Part shown: piece after piece, positions 31,192 to 38,451 of the stretch
Layout of the letters: each line of letters begins with the position of its first letter
How positions within the stretch are numbered: position 1 is the first letter of the stretch
Assembly (NCBI GenBank): GCA_910589655.1
Contig: CAJUTJ010000007.1
Location: 1 to 38,476 of the forward strand
DNA from: an uncultured Acetatifactor sp.
Lineage (GTDB): Bacteria > Bacillota > Clostridia > Lachnospirales > Lachnospiraceae
DNA length: 38,476 nucleotides
Direction of reading: 5' to 3'
Program-made: the position numbers and the translations under genes
Notes under the pieces: model-generated
The model's database searches: none
Told to the model about the DNA's origin: nothing
What the model saw: the letters and a program-made list of their open reading frames with translations, nothing else

Positions 31192-33327
31192 ATGTCAAAG
31201 AAAGATTTTTGCAATGCAAAGTATTATACGAACAGAGAGTTTAGCTGGATTTTGTTCGACCACCGTGTGCTGAACGAGGCAAGGGATAAAAATATTCCTC
31301 TGTTTGAGCGGCTGAAATTTTTGAGCATTACGGCTTCGAATCTGGATGAATTTTTTATGATTCGCGTGGCCTCCCTGAAGGATATGGTGAATCTGGGATA
31401 TGAAAAGGAGGATATTGCGGGTCTGACGCCTGCAAAGCAGCTGGAACTGCTGAGTCAGGCCATCCACGAGCTGGTGGAGCGTCAATATTCTACTTATAAC
31501 CGTTCTCTGGTGCCTAAGCTTGCACAGAACGGCTTGCAGATCATTCGTCAACACGAGGAACTGACAAAGGAAGAGGCCTCGTATATTGATAAATATTTTG
31601 AAGAAAATATATACCCCGTGCTGACGCCGATGGCGGTGGATTCTTCCAGACCTTTTCCGCTGATCCGTAACAAGACCTTGAATATCGGCGCTATGGTGCA
31701 TAAGAAGAACAGCAAGGAGGAACTGGAATTTGCCACGGTGCAGGTGCCCAGTGTGCTGGATCGTATAGTAGTGCTGCCCGGAGAAGGCAAGGCGAAGAAG
31801 ATTATCCTCTTGGAAGAGGTTATTGAGAGAAATATTCATAAATTGTTTTTAAACTATGACATTATCTGTGCGCATCCTTTCCGGATTATGCGCAATGCCG
31901 ATCTGACAATCGAGGAGGATGAGGCTGCGGATCTGTTAAAAGAAATTGAAAAGCAGCTGAAAAAACGTCAGTGGGGCGAGGCTATCCGTTTAGAGGTGGA
32001 ACATGGCTGCGACAAACGTCTGCTGCATTTTCTTACGGAAGAACTGCGTATGGAAGAGCAGAATATTTATGAGATTGACGGCCCCTTGGATTTGACTGTT
32101 TTAATGAAGGTGTACGGGCTGGAAGGCTTCGAACATTTAAAGACACCGAAATATACCCCTCAGGCGGTGCCTGAGCTGCCTGCGGGCTGCAATCTTTTTG
32201 AGGAAATCCGCAAGCGGGATATTTTACTGCATCACCCTTACCAGACTTTTGAGCCGGTGGTGAATTTTATCCGTCAGGCGGCAAAGGATCCGGAAGTTCT
32301 TGCCATCAAGCAGACCCTGTACCGTGTCAGCGGCAATTCGCCTATTATTGCCGCGCTGGCTCAGGCGGCGGAAAACGGGAAGCAGGTAACGGTGCTGGTA
32401 GAGTTGAAAGCACGGTTTGACGAGGAAAATAATATCGTATGGGCCAAAATGCTGGAAAAAGCAGGCTGCCATGTTATCTATGGATTAGTGGGATTAAAGA
32501 CTCACAGTAAAATTACGCTGGTGGTCCGCCGGGAAAAGGACGGTATCCGGAGATACGTACATCTCGGCACGGGGAATTATAATGACGCAACGGCAAAATT
32601 GTATACGGATATCGGGCTGCTGACCTGTTCGGAATCTATCGGAGAGGATGCCACCGCAGTCTTCAATATGCTGTCGGGCTATTCCGAGCCGCTGTTTTGG
32701 AGCAAGCTTTCTCTGGCGCCGCTCTGGCTGAAAAATAAATTTTTGGATTTGATACAGAGAGAGAAGCAATTCGCTCAGGAAGGAAAATCGGCTCATATTA
32801 TAGCCAAAATGAATTCGCTCTGCGACAGGGATATCATTGCGGCATTGTATGAAGCAAGTGCGGCAGGCGTTAAGATTGAGCTGATTGTCAGAGGAATCTG
32901 CAGTCTGAAGGTGGGCATAAAGGGAGTTAGCGAGAATATCACCGTGCGCTCCATCGTGGGAAACTTTCTGGAGCACAGCAGGATCTTTTATTTTGAAAAC
33001 GGCGGGAACTATGAGATTTATTGCGGCAGTGCGGATTGGATGCCCCGCAATCTGGAACGCCGGGTGGAAATTCTGTTTCCCATTGACAGGCCGGAGCTGC
33101 AAGATAAACTGATGCACATTTTGCAGTGTCAGCTGCGGGATAATGTAAAAGCCTCCGTACTTCAGGAGGACGGCACATATGTCAAGGTGGATAAGAGAGG
33201 AAAGTCTCTGTTCCAGTCACAGGATGCCTTTTGCAGAGAAGCCGTTGAAGCGGCCAAGGCAGCAGCAAAGGACAACCCCTTGGCTGCCAGAACTTTTATA
33301 CCGGAGACCGGCGGAAAAAAGGACTGA
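31192..33327 (+). CDS. ppk1: polyphosphate kinase 1
   Basis: A 711-residue PPK1, standard length, which reversibly makes polyphosphate from ATP. N-terminal domain: YYTNREFSWILFDHRVLNEA. Catalytic PLD-fold domains: the phosphorylated histidine is in GLKTHSKITLV (about residue 438, the equivalent of E. coli His435). A second conserved His is in NFLEHSRIFYF, and GTGNYNDATAKLYTDIGLLT is a family signature. Starts at 31183 and 31192 are both possible; AAAGGG spacing favours 31192. It stands alone, preceded by repeat R2. Confidence 0.95.
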   Translation: MSKKDFCNAKYYTNREFSWILFDHRVLNEARDKNIPLFERLKFLSITASNLDEFFMIRVASLKDMVNLGYEKEDIAGLTPAKQLELLSQAIHELVERQYSTYNRSLVPKLAQNGLQIIRQHEELTKEEASYIDKYFEENIYPVLTPMAVDSSRPFPLIRNKTLNIGAMVHKKNSKEELEFATVQVPSVLDRIVVLPGEGKAKKIILLEEVIERNIHKLFLNYDIICAHPFRIMRNADLTIEEDEAADLLKEIEKQLKKRQWGEAIRLEVEHGCDKRLLHFLTEELRMEEQNIYEIDGPLDLTVLMKVYGLEGFEHLKTPKYTPQAVPELPAGCNLFEEIRKRDILLHHPYQTFEPVVNFIRQAAKDPEVLAIKQTLYRVSGNSPIIAALAQAAENGKQVTVLVELKARFDEENNIVWAKMLEKAGCHVIYGLVGLKTHSKITLVVRREKDGIRRYVHLGTGNYNDATAKLYTDIGLLTCSESIGEDATAVFNMLSGYSEPLFWSKLSLAPLWLKNKFLDLIQREKQFAQEGKSAHIIAKMNSLCDRDIIAALYEASAAGVKIELIVRGICSLKVGIKGVSENITVRSIVGNFLEHSRIFYFENGGNYEIYCGSADWMPRNLERRVEILFPIDRPELQDKLMHILQCQLRDNVKASVLQEDGTYVKVDKRGKSLFQSQDAFCREAVEAAKAAAKDNPLAARTFIPETGGKKD

Positions 33328-33343
33328 GTCAGCCGGGTGAACT

Positions 33344-33368
33344 ATCATCTATAAGATGATTTCATTTC
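33344..33368 (+). terminator. weak terminator after ppk1
   Basis: ATCATCT and AGATGAT (about 33344-33360) form a 7-bp stem with a three-base loop, followed by TTCATTT. It lies 17 bases after the ppk1 stop. The 277-base gap to maf is otherwise without a gene, though the maf frame is open through most of it. Confidence 0.45.
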
Positions 33369-33604
33369 CCGCAAATTGTGACGCACATCTGTCAGAAAGC
33401 AATTTTCAAATATGCTCTAGTGCTCCGTCCAGTCAGGAATTGGATTTTGGGGCTGTATGGTTCGTGCTAGTGCCAGGCAAAATTTCAACGGCAATGCGGT
33501 GGCATCGTCTAGAAATTTTAACAGCGCAATGGCGCGAAACAGGCTGCTACAAGGTTCATTTCTGGCCGGATGGAGTACTGGTTGGAAACGGAGGAATATC
33601 GGCT

Positions 33605-34441
33605 ATGAGAATTATTCTTGCTTCCGCGTCTCCCAGAAGAAGGGAGCTTTTGGAGCAGATAGGGCTTCATTTTGAAGTAATCACCAGCCATGTGGAAGAG
33701 AAGGTATCTTTCCGTCGGCCGGATAAGGTGGTAGAAGAGTTGTCCCGGCAGAAAGCGGAGGCGGTGGCACAGGAATTGGATTTACAGGATCTAAGAGCGG
33801 CAGAGGAACCTTTTATGGAAGTAGGTACGGACGGGAAAGAACCGCTTGTGGAAGTAGGTACGGACGGGAAGGAACCGCTTGTGGAAGTAGGTACGGACGG
33901 GAAAGAACCGCTTGTGGAAGTAGGTACGGACGGGAAGGAACCGCTTGTGGATGTAGGGACAGCTGTGAAGGAACCATATGTGAAGATGACGTCAGAGACA
34001 GAATTGTGCCAGAGAAGACAGGAGGCGGTTCTTGTCATAGGTGCAGATACGGTGGTAGCTTTGGACGGCGCTATTCTTGGAAAGCCGGAGGGAAAGCAGG
34101 AAGCTTATTCCGTGCTAAAGAGCCTTCAGGGGCGTGGACATGAGGTTTACACCGGGGTTACGCTTCTGTACAGGGCTGCAGGCGCGCAAGAATGGGTACA
34201 AAAATGTTTTCATGAGAGGACAAAGGTGAATTTTTTCCCTATGGAGGAAGCGGAGATCCGGGAATATGTCAATACAGGGGATCCTCTGGATAAAGCGGGA
34301 GCTTACGGAATTCAGGGATTTTGTGCCAGATATATCAGCGGCATTGAAGGCGATTATAATAATGTGGTAGGACTCCCAGTGGGAATTCTCTATCAGAAGA
34401 TAAAGGAGCTGGTTCAACATGAAAAAAGCAGTAATATTTGA
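33605..34441 (+). CDS. maf: Maf-type nucleoside triphosphate pyrophosphatase with repeat insertion
   Basis: A 278-residue Maf; typical members have about 190-200. N-terminal LASASPRRRELLEQIGL (5-21) and later VLVIGADTVVALDG (143-156), LGKPEGKQEA, SLQGRGHEVYTGV and DKAGAYGIQGF are canonical, so the enzyme that hydrolyses non-canonical or other NTPs looks complete. Between the helix ending VAQELDL (about 60) and the VIGADT strand is an extra stretch of roughly 80 residues built from five 11-residue repeats (EVGTDGKEPLV). ATG at 33605 has GGAGG nine bases upstream; the frame is open for 83 more codons upstream but these lack conserved sequence. It overlaps the next HAD gene by 23 bases. Confidence 0.92.
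   Translation: MRIILASASPRRRELLEQIGLHFEVITSHVEEKVSFRRPDKVVEELSRQKAEAVAQELDLQDLRAAEEPFMEVGTDGKEPLVEVGTDGKEPLVEVGTDGKEPLVEVGTDGKEPLVDVGTAVKEPYVKMTSETELCQRRQEAVLVIGADTVVALDGAILGKPEGKQEAYSVLKSLQGRGHEVYTGVTLLYRAAGAQEWVQKCFHERTKVNFFPMEEAEIREYVNTGDPLDKAGAYGIQGFCARYISGIEGDYNNVVGLPVGILYQKIKELVQHEKSSNI
33818..33982 (+). repeat. 33-bp in-frame minisatellite inside maf
   Basis: Five consecutive 33-bp units: 33818-33850, 33851-33883, 33884-33916, 33917-33949, and a degenerate 33950-33982. The first four are nearly identical (GAAGTAGGTACGGACGGGAA, then A/GGAACCGCTTGTG) and encode EVGTDGKEPLV; the fifth encodes DVGTAVKEPYV. Only one silent A/G change separates units 1-4, pointing to recent expansion. Confidence 0.97.
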
Positions 34442-35072
34442 CTTGGACGGAACTCTTTCCGATTCCATACACAGCATTAAATATTGTGCCGACCGTGCAG
34501 TGGCCGAATTCGGATACGGCCCGTTTACGGAGCAGCAGTATAAATATTTTGTCGGGGACGGAGCGGCTAATTTGGTGAAACGTGCGCTGGCCGCAGGCGG
34601 GGACGAAGAAGGTGTTCATTTTGACGAGGCTTTTGCAAAATACAAAGATATTTTCCGGGAACACTGCATGTACAAAGTGATGCCTTATGAGGGGATTAAA
34701 GAGCTTTTAGCGGCATTAAAAGAAAAGCAGGTTAAGATAGCGGTACTTTCCAATAAGCCTCATATAGAGACGATAAATGTGATTGAAACGCTCTTCGGGA
34801 AAGATTATTTTGACGTGATTCAGGGACAGGAAGATAGTGTGGCAATTAAGCCAAGCCCTGAAGGAGTGTTCCGGATTCTGAACCGTCTCGGGCTGACGGC
34901 GGATGAAATACTGTATTTGGGAGACACCTCCACAGACATGAAGACCGGAAAAAGTGCGGGAGCCTTTACCATAGGAGCGCTTTGGGGATTCAGGGAACGG
35001 GAAGAACTGGAGCAGAATCATGCGGATGCCATTATTGAGCATCCCTTGGAACTATTGGAGTATTTATCATGA
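34419..35072 (+). CDS. phosphoglycolate-phosphatase-like HAD hydrolase
   Basis: A 217-residue HAD subfamily IA enzyme: catalytic DLDGTLSDS (8-16), motif II VLSNKPH (about 107-113), motif III lysine in AIKPSPEG, and motif IV YLGDTSTDMKTGKSAG (about 167-182). The helical cap lies between residues 15 and 80. It resembles Gph/PgpB phosphoglycolate phosphatases and pyrophosphatases; exact substrate uncertain. Its start lies inside the 3' end of maf (23-base overlap), and its stop overlaps the next ATG (ATGA). Pairing of maf with a HAD phosphatase suggests a shared nucleotide house-cleaning role. Confidence 0.9.
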   Translation: MKKAVIFDLDGTLSDSIHSIKYCADRAVAEFGYGPFTEQQYKYFVGDGAANLVKRALAAGGDEEGVHFDEAFAKYKDIFREHCMYKVMPYEGIKELLAALKEKQVKIAVLSNKPHIETINVIETLFGKDYFDVIQGQEDSVAIKPSPEGVFRILNRLGLTADEILYLGDTSTDMKTGKSAGAFTIGALWGFREREELEQNHADAIIEHPLELLEYLS

Positions 35073-35384
35073 CTTATAACGATATAAATGAGTTAATTGT
35101 TTCTGCTGAATTATCGGGGCATGAAAACTTCTGGAAGTATGACGGAGAGTTTTTCATGTTGTTTTATAACAGGTTCAAGAACACGTCTTTTACGGATATT
35201 CCGGATGCTGCTTTTATGTATATGGAAATAAATAATTGGCAAGGAATGAGCGTCCCGTGTGGGATATGAATGGAAAGAGGGTGTAATTAATTTTGTGTCC
35301 TTGAACTTTATGCCTTGGTGGATTTTTATTCACCCGAAATATCCAGAAAGCCAGTATTTATAAGGGCTCGTGGGCTCTGCCCAC
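35069..35384 (+). pseudogene. small gene of unknown family, frameshifted
   Basis: ATG at 35069 overlaps the preceding stop. The first frame gives 66 residues (MTYNDINELIVSAELSGHEN ... AAFMYMEINNWQGMSV) and then ends abruptly in PCGI. If one C of the CCC at 35254-35256 is removed, the frame continues RVGYEWKEGVINFVSLNFMP, then WWIFIHPKYPESQYL, and stops at 35384. Both parts look protein-like, so a one-base frameshift in a roughly 105-residue gene is the simplest reading. A short intact 66-residue product is the alternative. I do not recognise the family. Confidence 0.4.
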
Positions 35385-35428
35385 ACCCGGCCTCTGGAAT
35401 AAGGAGGAAGGACAAAGACACAAAACTA
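35292..35428. repeat. inverted repeat pair flanking the junction of two broken genes
   Basis: TTTTGTGTCCTTG (35292-35304) and its approximate inverse CAAAGACACAAAAC (35413-35427) bracket about 135 bp containing a GTGGGC/GCCCAC hairpin (35371-35386 region). The right arm lies where the DUF6194 frame loses its C-terminus. It may be a small inserted element; the evidence is thin. Confidence 0.3.
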
Positions 35429-35434
35429 TATACA

Positions 35435-35737
35435 CTATCCGGTAAAGTCGTAATCCATATCTACAACGCTGCCCGCTGGCGGACGTTTTGGGACTGCCCC
35501 AAACAATTCCGTAAAAGTGCTTTTTCGTATTCCAAGATTCACACGGTAGACGTTCTCTCTGTTTAAATCAGAGCCTTTGTCATTATCGCCATCCTTTTCC
35601 TTAACTGTCAACATATATACGCCACGCTTCAGCACATGGTCCGGGTTATAGAAAATCCCTTTCTCACCCTAACTCTCAATTAAGACTGTCCCCTCAAGAT
35701 TTTGAAGGCAGTAATTCAATATTTTATCGGGTGTCAT
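35435..35737 (-). pseudogene. DUF6194 protein, in-frame stop and missing C-terminus
   Basis: From ATG at 35737 (GGAG eight bases upstream) the frame reads MTPDKILNYCLQNLEGTVLI then ES, a TAG, GEKGIFYNPDHVLKRGVYML, then TVKEKDGDNDKGSDLNRENV, YRVNLGIRKSTFTELFG and ends VVDMDYDFTG. This is the DUF6194 pattern, where a tryptophan (SWGE) is expected at the TAG, so TGG became TAG. About 45 C-terminal residues of the family are missing. A good sigma-70-type promoter survives upstream. Confidence 0.75.
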
Positions 35738-35786
35738 TCTGACAGCTCCATTTCTGACTTACTTCTAATTCTCCTATGAGTGTTTA

Positions 35787-35816
35787 AGAATATCATAGTG
35801 GCTATATCTGTGTCAA
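35787..35816 (-). promoter_or_regulatory. promoter of the DUF6194 pseudogene
   Basis: On the minus strand a perfect TTGACA (35811-35816), 18 bases, TATTCT (35787-35792). About 50 bases before the coding start. The rest of 35738-36049 is noncoding, with an imperfect hairpin GGGTGGGA ... TCCCTCACCC near 35881-35907. Confidence 0.6.
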
Positions 35817-36049
35817 GATTTTGGAAAAACTTATTAGCATTCCCTGTGGACAGAGCTTTTATTCAAGATGCCTTAAAAAATGGGTGGGAGAATTTTATCC
35901 CTCACCCAATAGCCCGTTGGAAAATGGATTATCTTAGAAACCTGTAAGATTTTCTTCAGCTTTTCCATAAGCGTTCCCATCTTGCATAAATCGCTCCTGC
36001 AATCAATACAGATAATAGAGTTTCATTTTCAATATCATTCAGCAAGCCC

Positions 36050-36226
36050 TCAACGGTCTGGCTCTTTGATGACGGTTACTTGTAAATGTGTTACTTCAAC
36101 CAATGTTTCCTGCTTGCACTTCAGACAGAATAGCGGGAAATTCTTTAGCTCTGTATCTTTCCTGATTCTGGTTCGGCTCTTGTTGCCGCAAACAGGGCAG
36201 TATATCCATTGTGGCGTAGTATCCAT
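36050..36226 (-). CDS. cysteine-rich KTR domain protein
   Basis: A 58-residue protein with two CxxC zinc-knuckle pairs (CPVCGNKSRTRI and FCLKCKQETLVEV) and the family words RKDTELKNFPLF and VTVIKEPD. These identify the Cys_rich_KTR family, small cargo proteins of conjugative and Tn916-like elements in Firmicutes. The usual KTR is NKSRTRI here. I choose ATG at 36226, two bases after the AraC stop, so it is translationally coupled to that regulator; a start at 36253 would run into the upstream gene. The function is unknown. Confidence 0.75.
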   Translation of the reverse strand: MDTTPQWIYCPVCGNKSRTRIRKDTELKNFPLFCLKCKQETLVEVTHLQVTVIKEPDR

Positions 36227-36228
36227 AG

Positions 36229-37074
36229 CTATTTTTTTACTACAGGTATCCATACTTCATATTGTGCATTTTGCGGATCTGGATTTAGGTAAACCTCGAC
36301 ATCGGGAGCATTGCCATATTCGTATCCCGATGTCGGCAGCCATTCTGTTACGATACGCCGTTCTAATTCCTGAATAGACTGATTTGTACCCTCTCCAGAA
36401 AATATTGCCCATGTAGTTGCTGGCACGATATATTCTTCAAGTTCATTCTTTTCTTGTGAAGTTGATACTGCAATATAATACTTCCACGGTTCAGTATCAT
36501 TACAAGTGCTGACGCCAAGGACTCCCATAGGCGGCGTATCCATCATACTGATTAATCTTTGCAATGTCCCGTTCATGGATATTTCCTGCCACTTTGGAGG
36601 TATAACTGTAAAATTTTTTTCAATGTCCTTATGAAGCGGTACCGATACGCCTACAATACGGAATGCATCTTTTGTTTCAATTCGATAATTCATTTCTTCC
36701 ACTCCTTTAACTGTAATTTTAAATAAGATAGGCGGGAAGGATTTTACGGATACACCCTCGTTTTTAACGGCAGATGGGGCGACTCCATGAACAGATTGAA
36801 ATGCTCTGTTAAATGCAGTAGGGGAATTATATCCATATTTTCCTGCCACATCAATGATTTTCATACTTTTACCCTGTAAATCTACAGCGGCAAGTGACAT
36901 TTTTCTCCTGCGGATATATTCAGACAAAGAAATTCCTGCCATATAGGTAAACATTCTCTGGAAATGATAAGAAGAACAACAGGCAATCTGCCCAAGCTGT
37001 TCATAATCCATTTCATCTGTCAAATGTTCCTCAATATAACCGATTGCATCATTTAATCTTTCAATCCATTCCAT
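36229..37074 (-). CDS. AraC family regulator with GyrI-like effector domain
   Basis: A 281-residue Rob/SoxS-type regulator. The N-terminal DNA-binding domain has two helix-turn-helix motifs (EQLGQIACCSSYHFQRMF, about 25-42, and IIDVAGKYGYNSPTAFNRAF, 73-92). The GyrI-like/effector-binding domain spans about 125-281 (MNYRIETKDAFRIVGVSVPL ... YEVWIPVVKK). Such fusions sense hydrophobic or cationic compounds and control efflux. ATG at 37074 has a GGAGGATTTTTGTT site. With the coupled KTR gene, it is typical cargo of mobile elements. Confidence 0.9.
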   Translation of the reverse strand: MEWIERLNDAIGYIEEHLTDEMDYEQLGQIACCSSYHFQRMFTYMAGISLSEYIRRRKMSLAAVDLQGKSMKIIDVAGKYGYNSPTAFNRAFQSVHGVAPSAVKNEGVSVKSFPPILFKITVKGVEEMNYRIETKDAFRIVGVSVPLHKDIEKNFTVIPPKWQEISMNGTLQRLISMMDTPPMGVLGVSTCNDTEPWKYYIAVSTSQEKNELEEYIVPATTWAIFSGEGTNQSIQELERRIVTEWLPTSGYEYGNAPDVEVYLNPDPQNAQYEVWIPVVKK

Positions 37075-37162
37075 AACAAAAATCCTCCTAACAGTTTTTA
37101 GTATATATTACGATTCCGTTTTTTTCCTCTCAATCTCTGCACAAAAAAGAGAGGTAATTATT

Positions 37163-37657
37163 TTAGTAATTGATATTTGCTTTTCTTGCTTGACTGCATA
37201 AGTCACGTGTAGATAAAGTATAGCTTTTTCCGTCTTTGATAAAATGTGTCCCACACTGCCGAAATTCAAAATGTACTTTGCAGGCGATACATTGCTCTCG
37301 TATGGAAGGTACCCACGCATAGTCAAGTGGTCTGGCATTTCTGTCTGATTCACCGCCGACTGCGACTAATTTAACATTATCAAGATAGTTTGTAAGGTTT
37401 ATTTCCTCAATCAATGGCTGACAGATAATATTTTTATGTTTAGCAGGCAATTTGATGAAAATGGAAAGTCTGTAATCAGCCCTGTCTTGATTTTCTACCG
37501 TACAGCCAACCGTAACATTATCATATCCATCGTTCCAGTCCATTGGAATACAATCCATGAAGCATTCAATACGATTTTCTTTGTATAGCCGCTGCACCCA
37601 CCTAAGCGATACGTTCCATTCTTCTGCGGCTTCCTGTGCTGTCATATATTCAAACAT
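37163..37657 (-). CDS. chimeric ORF: HTH fragment fused to truncated DUF5131
   Basis: A 164-residue ORF in two parts. Residues 1-31 (MFEYMTAQEAAEEWNVSLRW, VQRLYKENRIE) are the start of an excisionase-like helix-turn-helix protein. Residues 32-164 (CFMDCIPMDWNDGYDNVTVG ... QPLIEEINL ... VGGESDRNARPLDY ... FRQCGTHFIKDGK ... DLCSQARKANINY) are the C-terminal part of a DUF5131 (phage Gp37/Gp68) protein. Full DUF5131 proteins are about 240-260 residues, and their N-terminal cysteine motif is missing. Both parents plausibly carry RIE at the junction (about 37565-37573), so a deletion between short homologies made an in-frame fusion. Start signal GGAGGTAAAA is good, so it may be expressed; activity is doubtful. 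Confidence 0.7.
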   Translation of the reverse strand: MFEYMTAQEAAEEWNVSLRWVQRLYKENRIECFMDCIPMDWNDGYDNVTVGCTVENQDRADYRLSIFIKLPAKHKNIICQPLIEEINLTNYLDNVKLVAVGGESDRNARPLDYAWVPSIREQCIACKVHFEFRQCGTHFIKDGKSYTLSTRDLCSQARKANINY

Positions 37658-37745
37658 TTTTACCTCCTATTGCGTACTGTATATAGTATAGCCGCTTGAA
37701 CGAACTGTATCAAGTGCAGAATTATGAACTTTAATTAAAGTTCTC

Positions 37746-37783
37746 CGAAAAGAAAAGCGGCAAAGCTTTTTACCCTCTGCCGC
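37746..37783 (-). terminator. terminator downstream of the tnpV relic
   Basis: On the minus strand TGCCGC-like arms (GCGGCA at 37778-37783 complement, TGCCGC at 37757-37762 complement) form a 6-bp GC stem with a loop containing GTAAAAAGC, followed by TTTTCTTTTCGG. Confidence 0.65.
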
Positions 37784-37791
37784 CATGTTGT

Positions 37792-38166
37792 TTATGCAAA
37801 AATGATTTCCTCGTTTGTAATCTACCTCGCATAAGCCCTTATGTTACCTAGCCGTCCTGTTCATTCTAAGGCGTTTTCTGCCTTTAGCTGTTCCGTTATG
37901 CCCTATGTCTGTTTCATGCCCTCTATGAACTTTTCAAATCGTTCCTGCGCCTGCTTGTCAATGTCGGCAAGGTATGTATTCAGCCTGCCGCTTGTGAGAA
38001 GATTGGTGTATGTAACCTTGCGGCACTGTATCAGATAATCCAGATGCCGCTGTTCCCATGTGCCTATCGGCTGTTCTTCTTCGACGGCTACAGTTAAGCA
38101 CGGAAATAAATAATTGCCTTGCTGTTCGTATTTGCCGCCCAGCTCCTCAAATAATGATTTTGCCAC
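37792..38166 (-). pseudogene. tnpV: TnpV transposon protein with three in-frame stops
   Basis: From GTG at 38166 (GGAGG nine bases upstream) the frame reads MAKSLFEELGGKYEQQGNYL, PIGTWEQRHLDYLIQCRKVT, YTNLLTSGRLNTYLADIDKQ and AQERFEKFIEGMKQT, then TAG. The family sequence continues beyond it: GITEQLKAENALE, TGA, TGRLGNIRAYAR, TAG, ITNEEIIFA and a final TAA. TnpV is an accessory protein of Clostridia transposons. Three stops make this clearly dead; the first 87 residues could still be made. Confidence 0.85.
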
Positions 38167-38369
38167 TTTCTAATTCCTCCAAATAAGATATTCACTCCAC
38201 ATTATTGTGTCTGTTGCCTTAAACACAATTATTTATTTTCTCCTTATTTGGTTTCACTCATATCATATTTTTTCACAAAAATTCTTCTTTCCATTGTGGA
38301 AAACCCCACAGGAAATACTCAGGATTCTATATTCCTACACCACTTTACAAGTTTTTTAATAAAAAAAGT
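38167..38369. other. AT-rich spacer before the right-end repeats
   Basis: No gene seen. Contains the minus-strand ribosome site of the tnpV relic at its left edge, and GTGGAAAACCCCAC (38296-38309), a short palindrome. Confidence 0.4.
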
Positions 38370-38451
38370 ATCGTACAGGACTTTCTGATGTATAATGAGT
38401 TTGCTACAACTATTACAAAGGAAAGTGACCCTGTACGATAAACTCATTATA
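38370..38451 (+). promoter_or_regulatory. interleaved inverted repeats, possible IS end with promoter
   Basis: Arm A is ATCGTACAGG (38370-38379) and its inverse CCTGTACGAT is at 38430-38439. Arm B is TATAATGAGTTT (38391-38402), containing a perfect TATAAT, and its inverse AAACTCATTATA is at 38440-38451. The order A-B-A'-B' means the two pairings interlock. Sequence continues past the window edge. The arrangement resembles the upstream end of an insertion sequence, but no transposase is visible. Confidence 0.55.
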
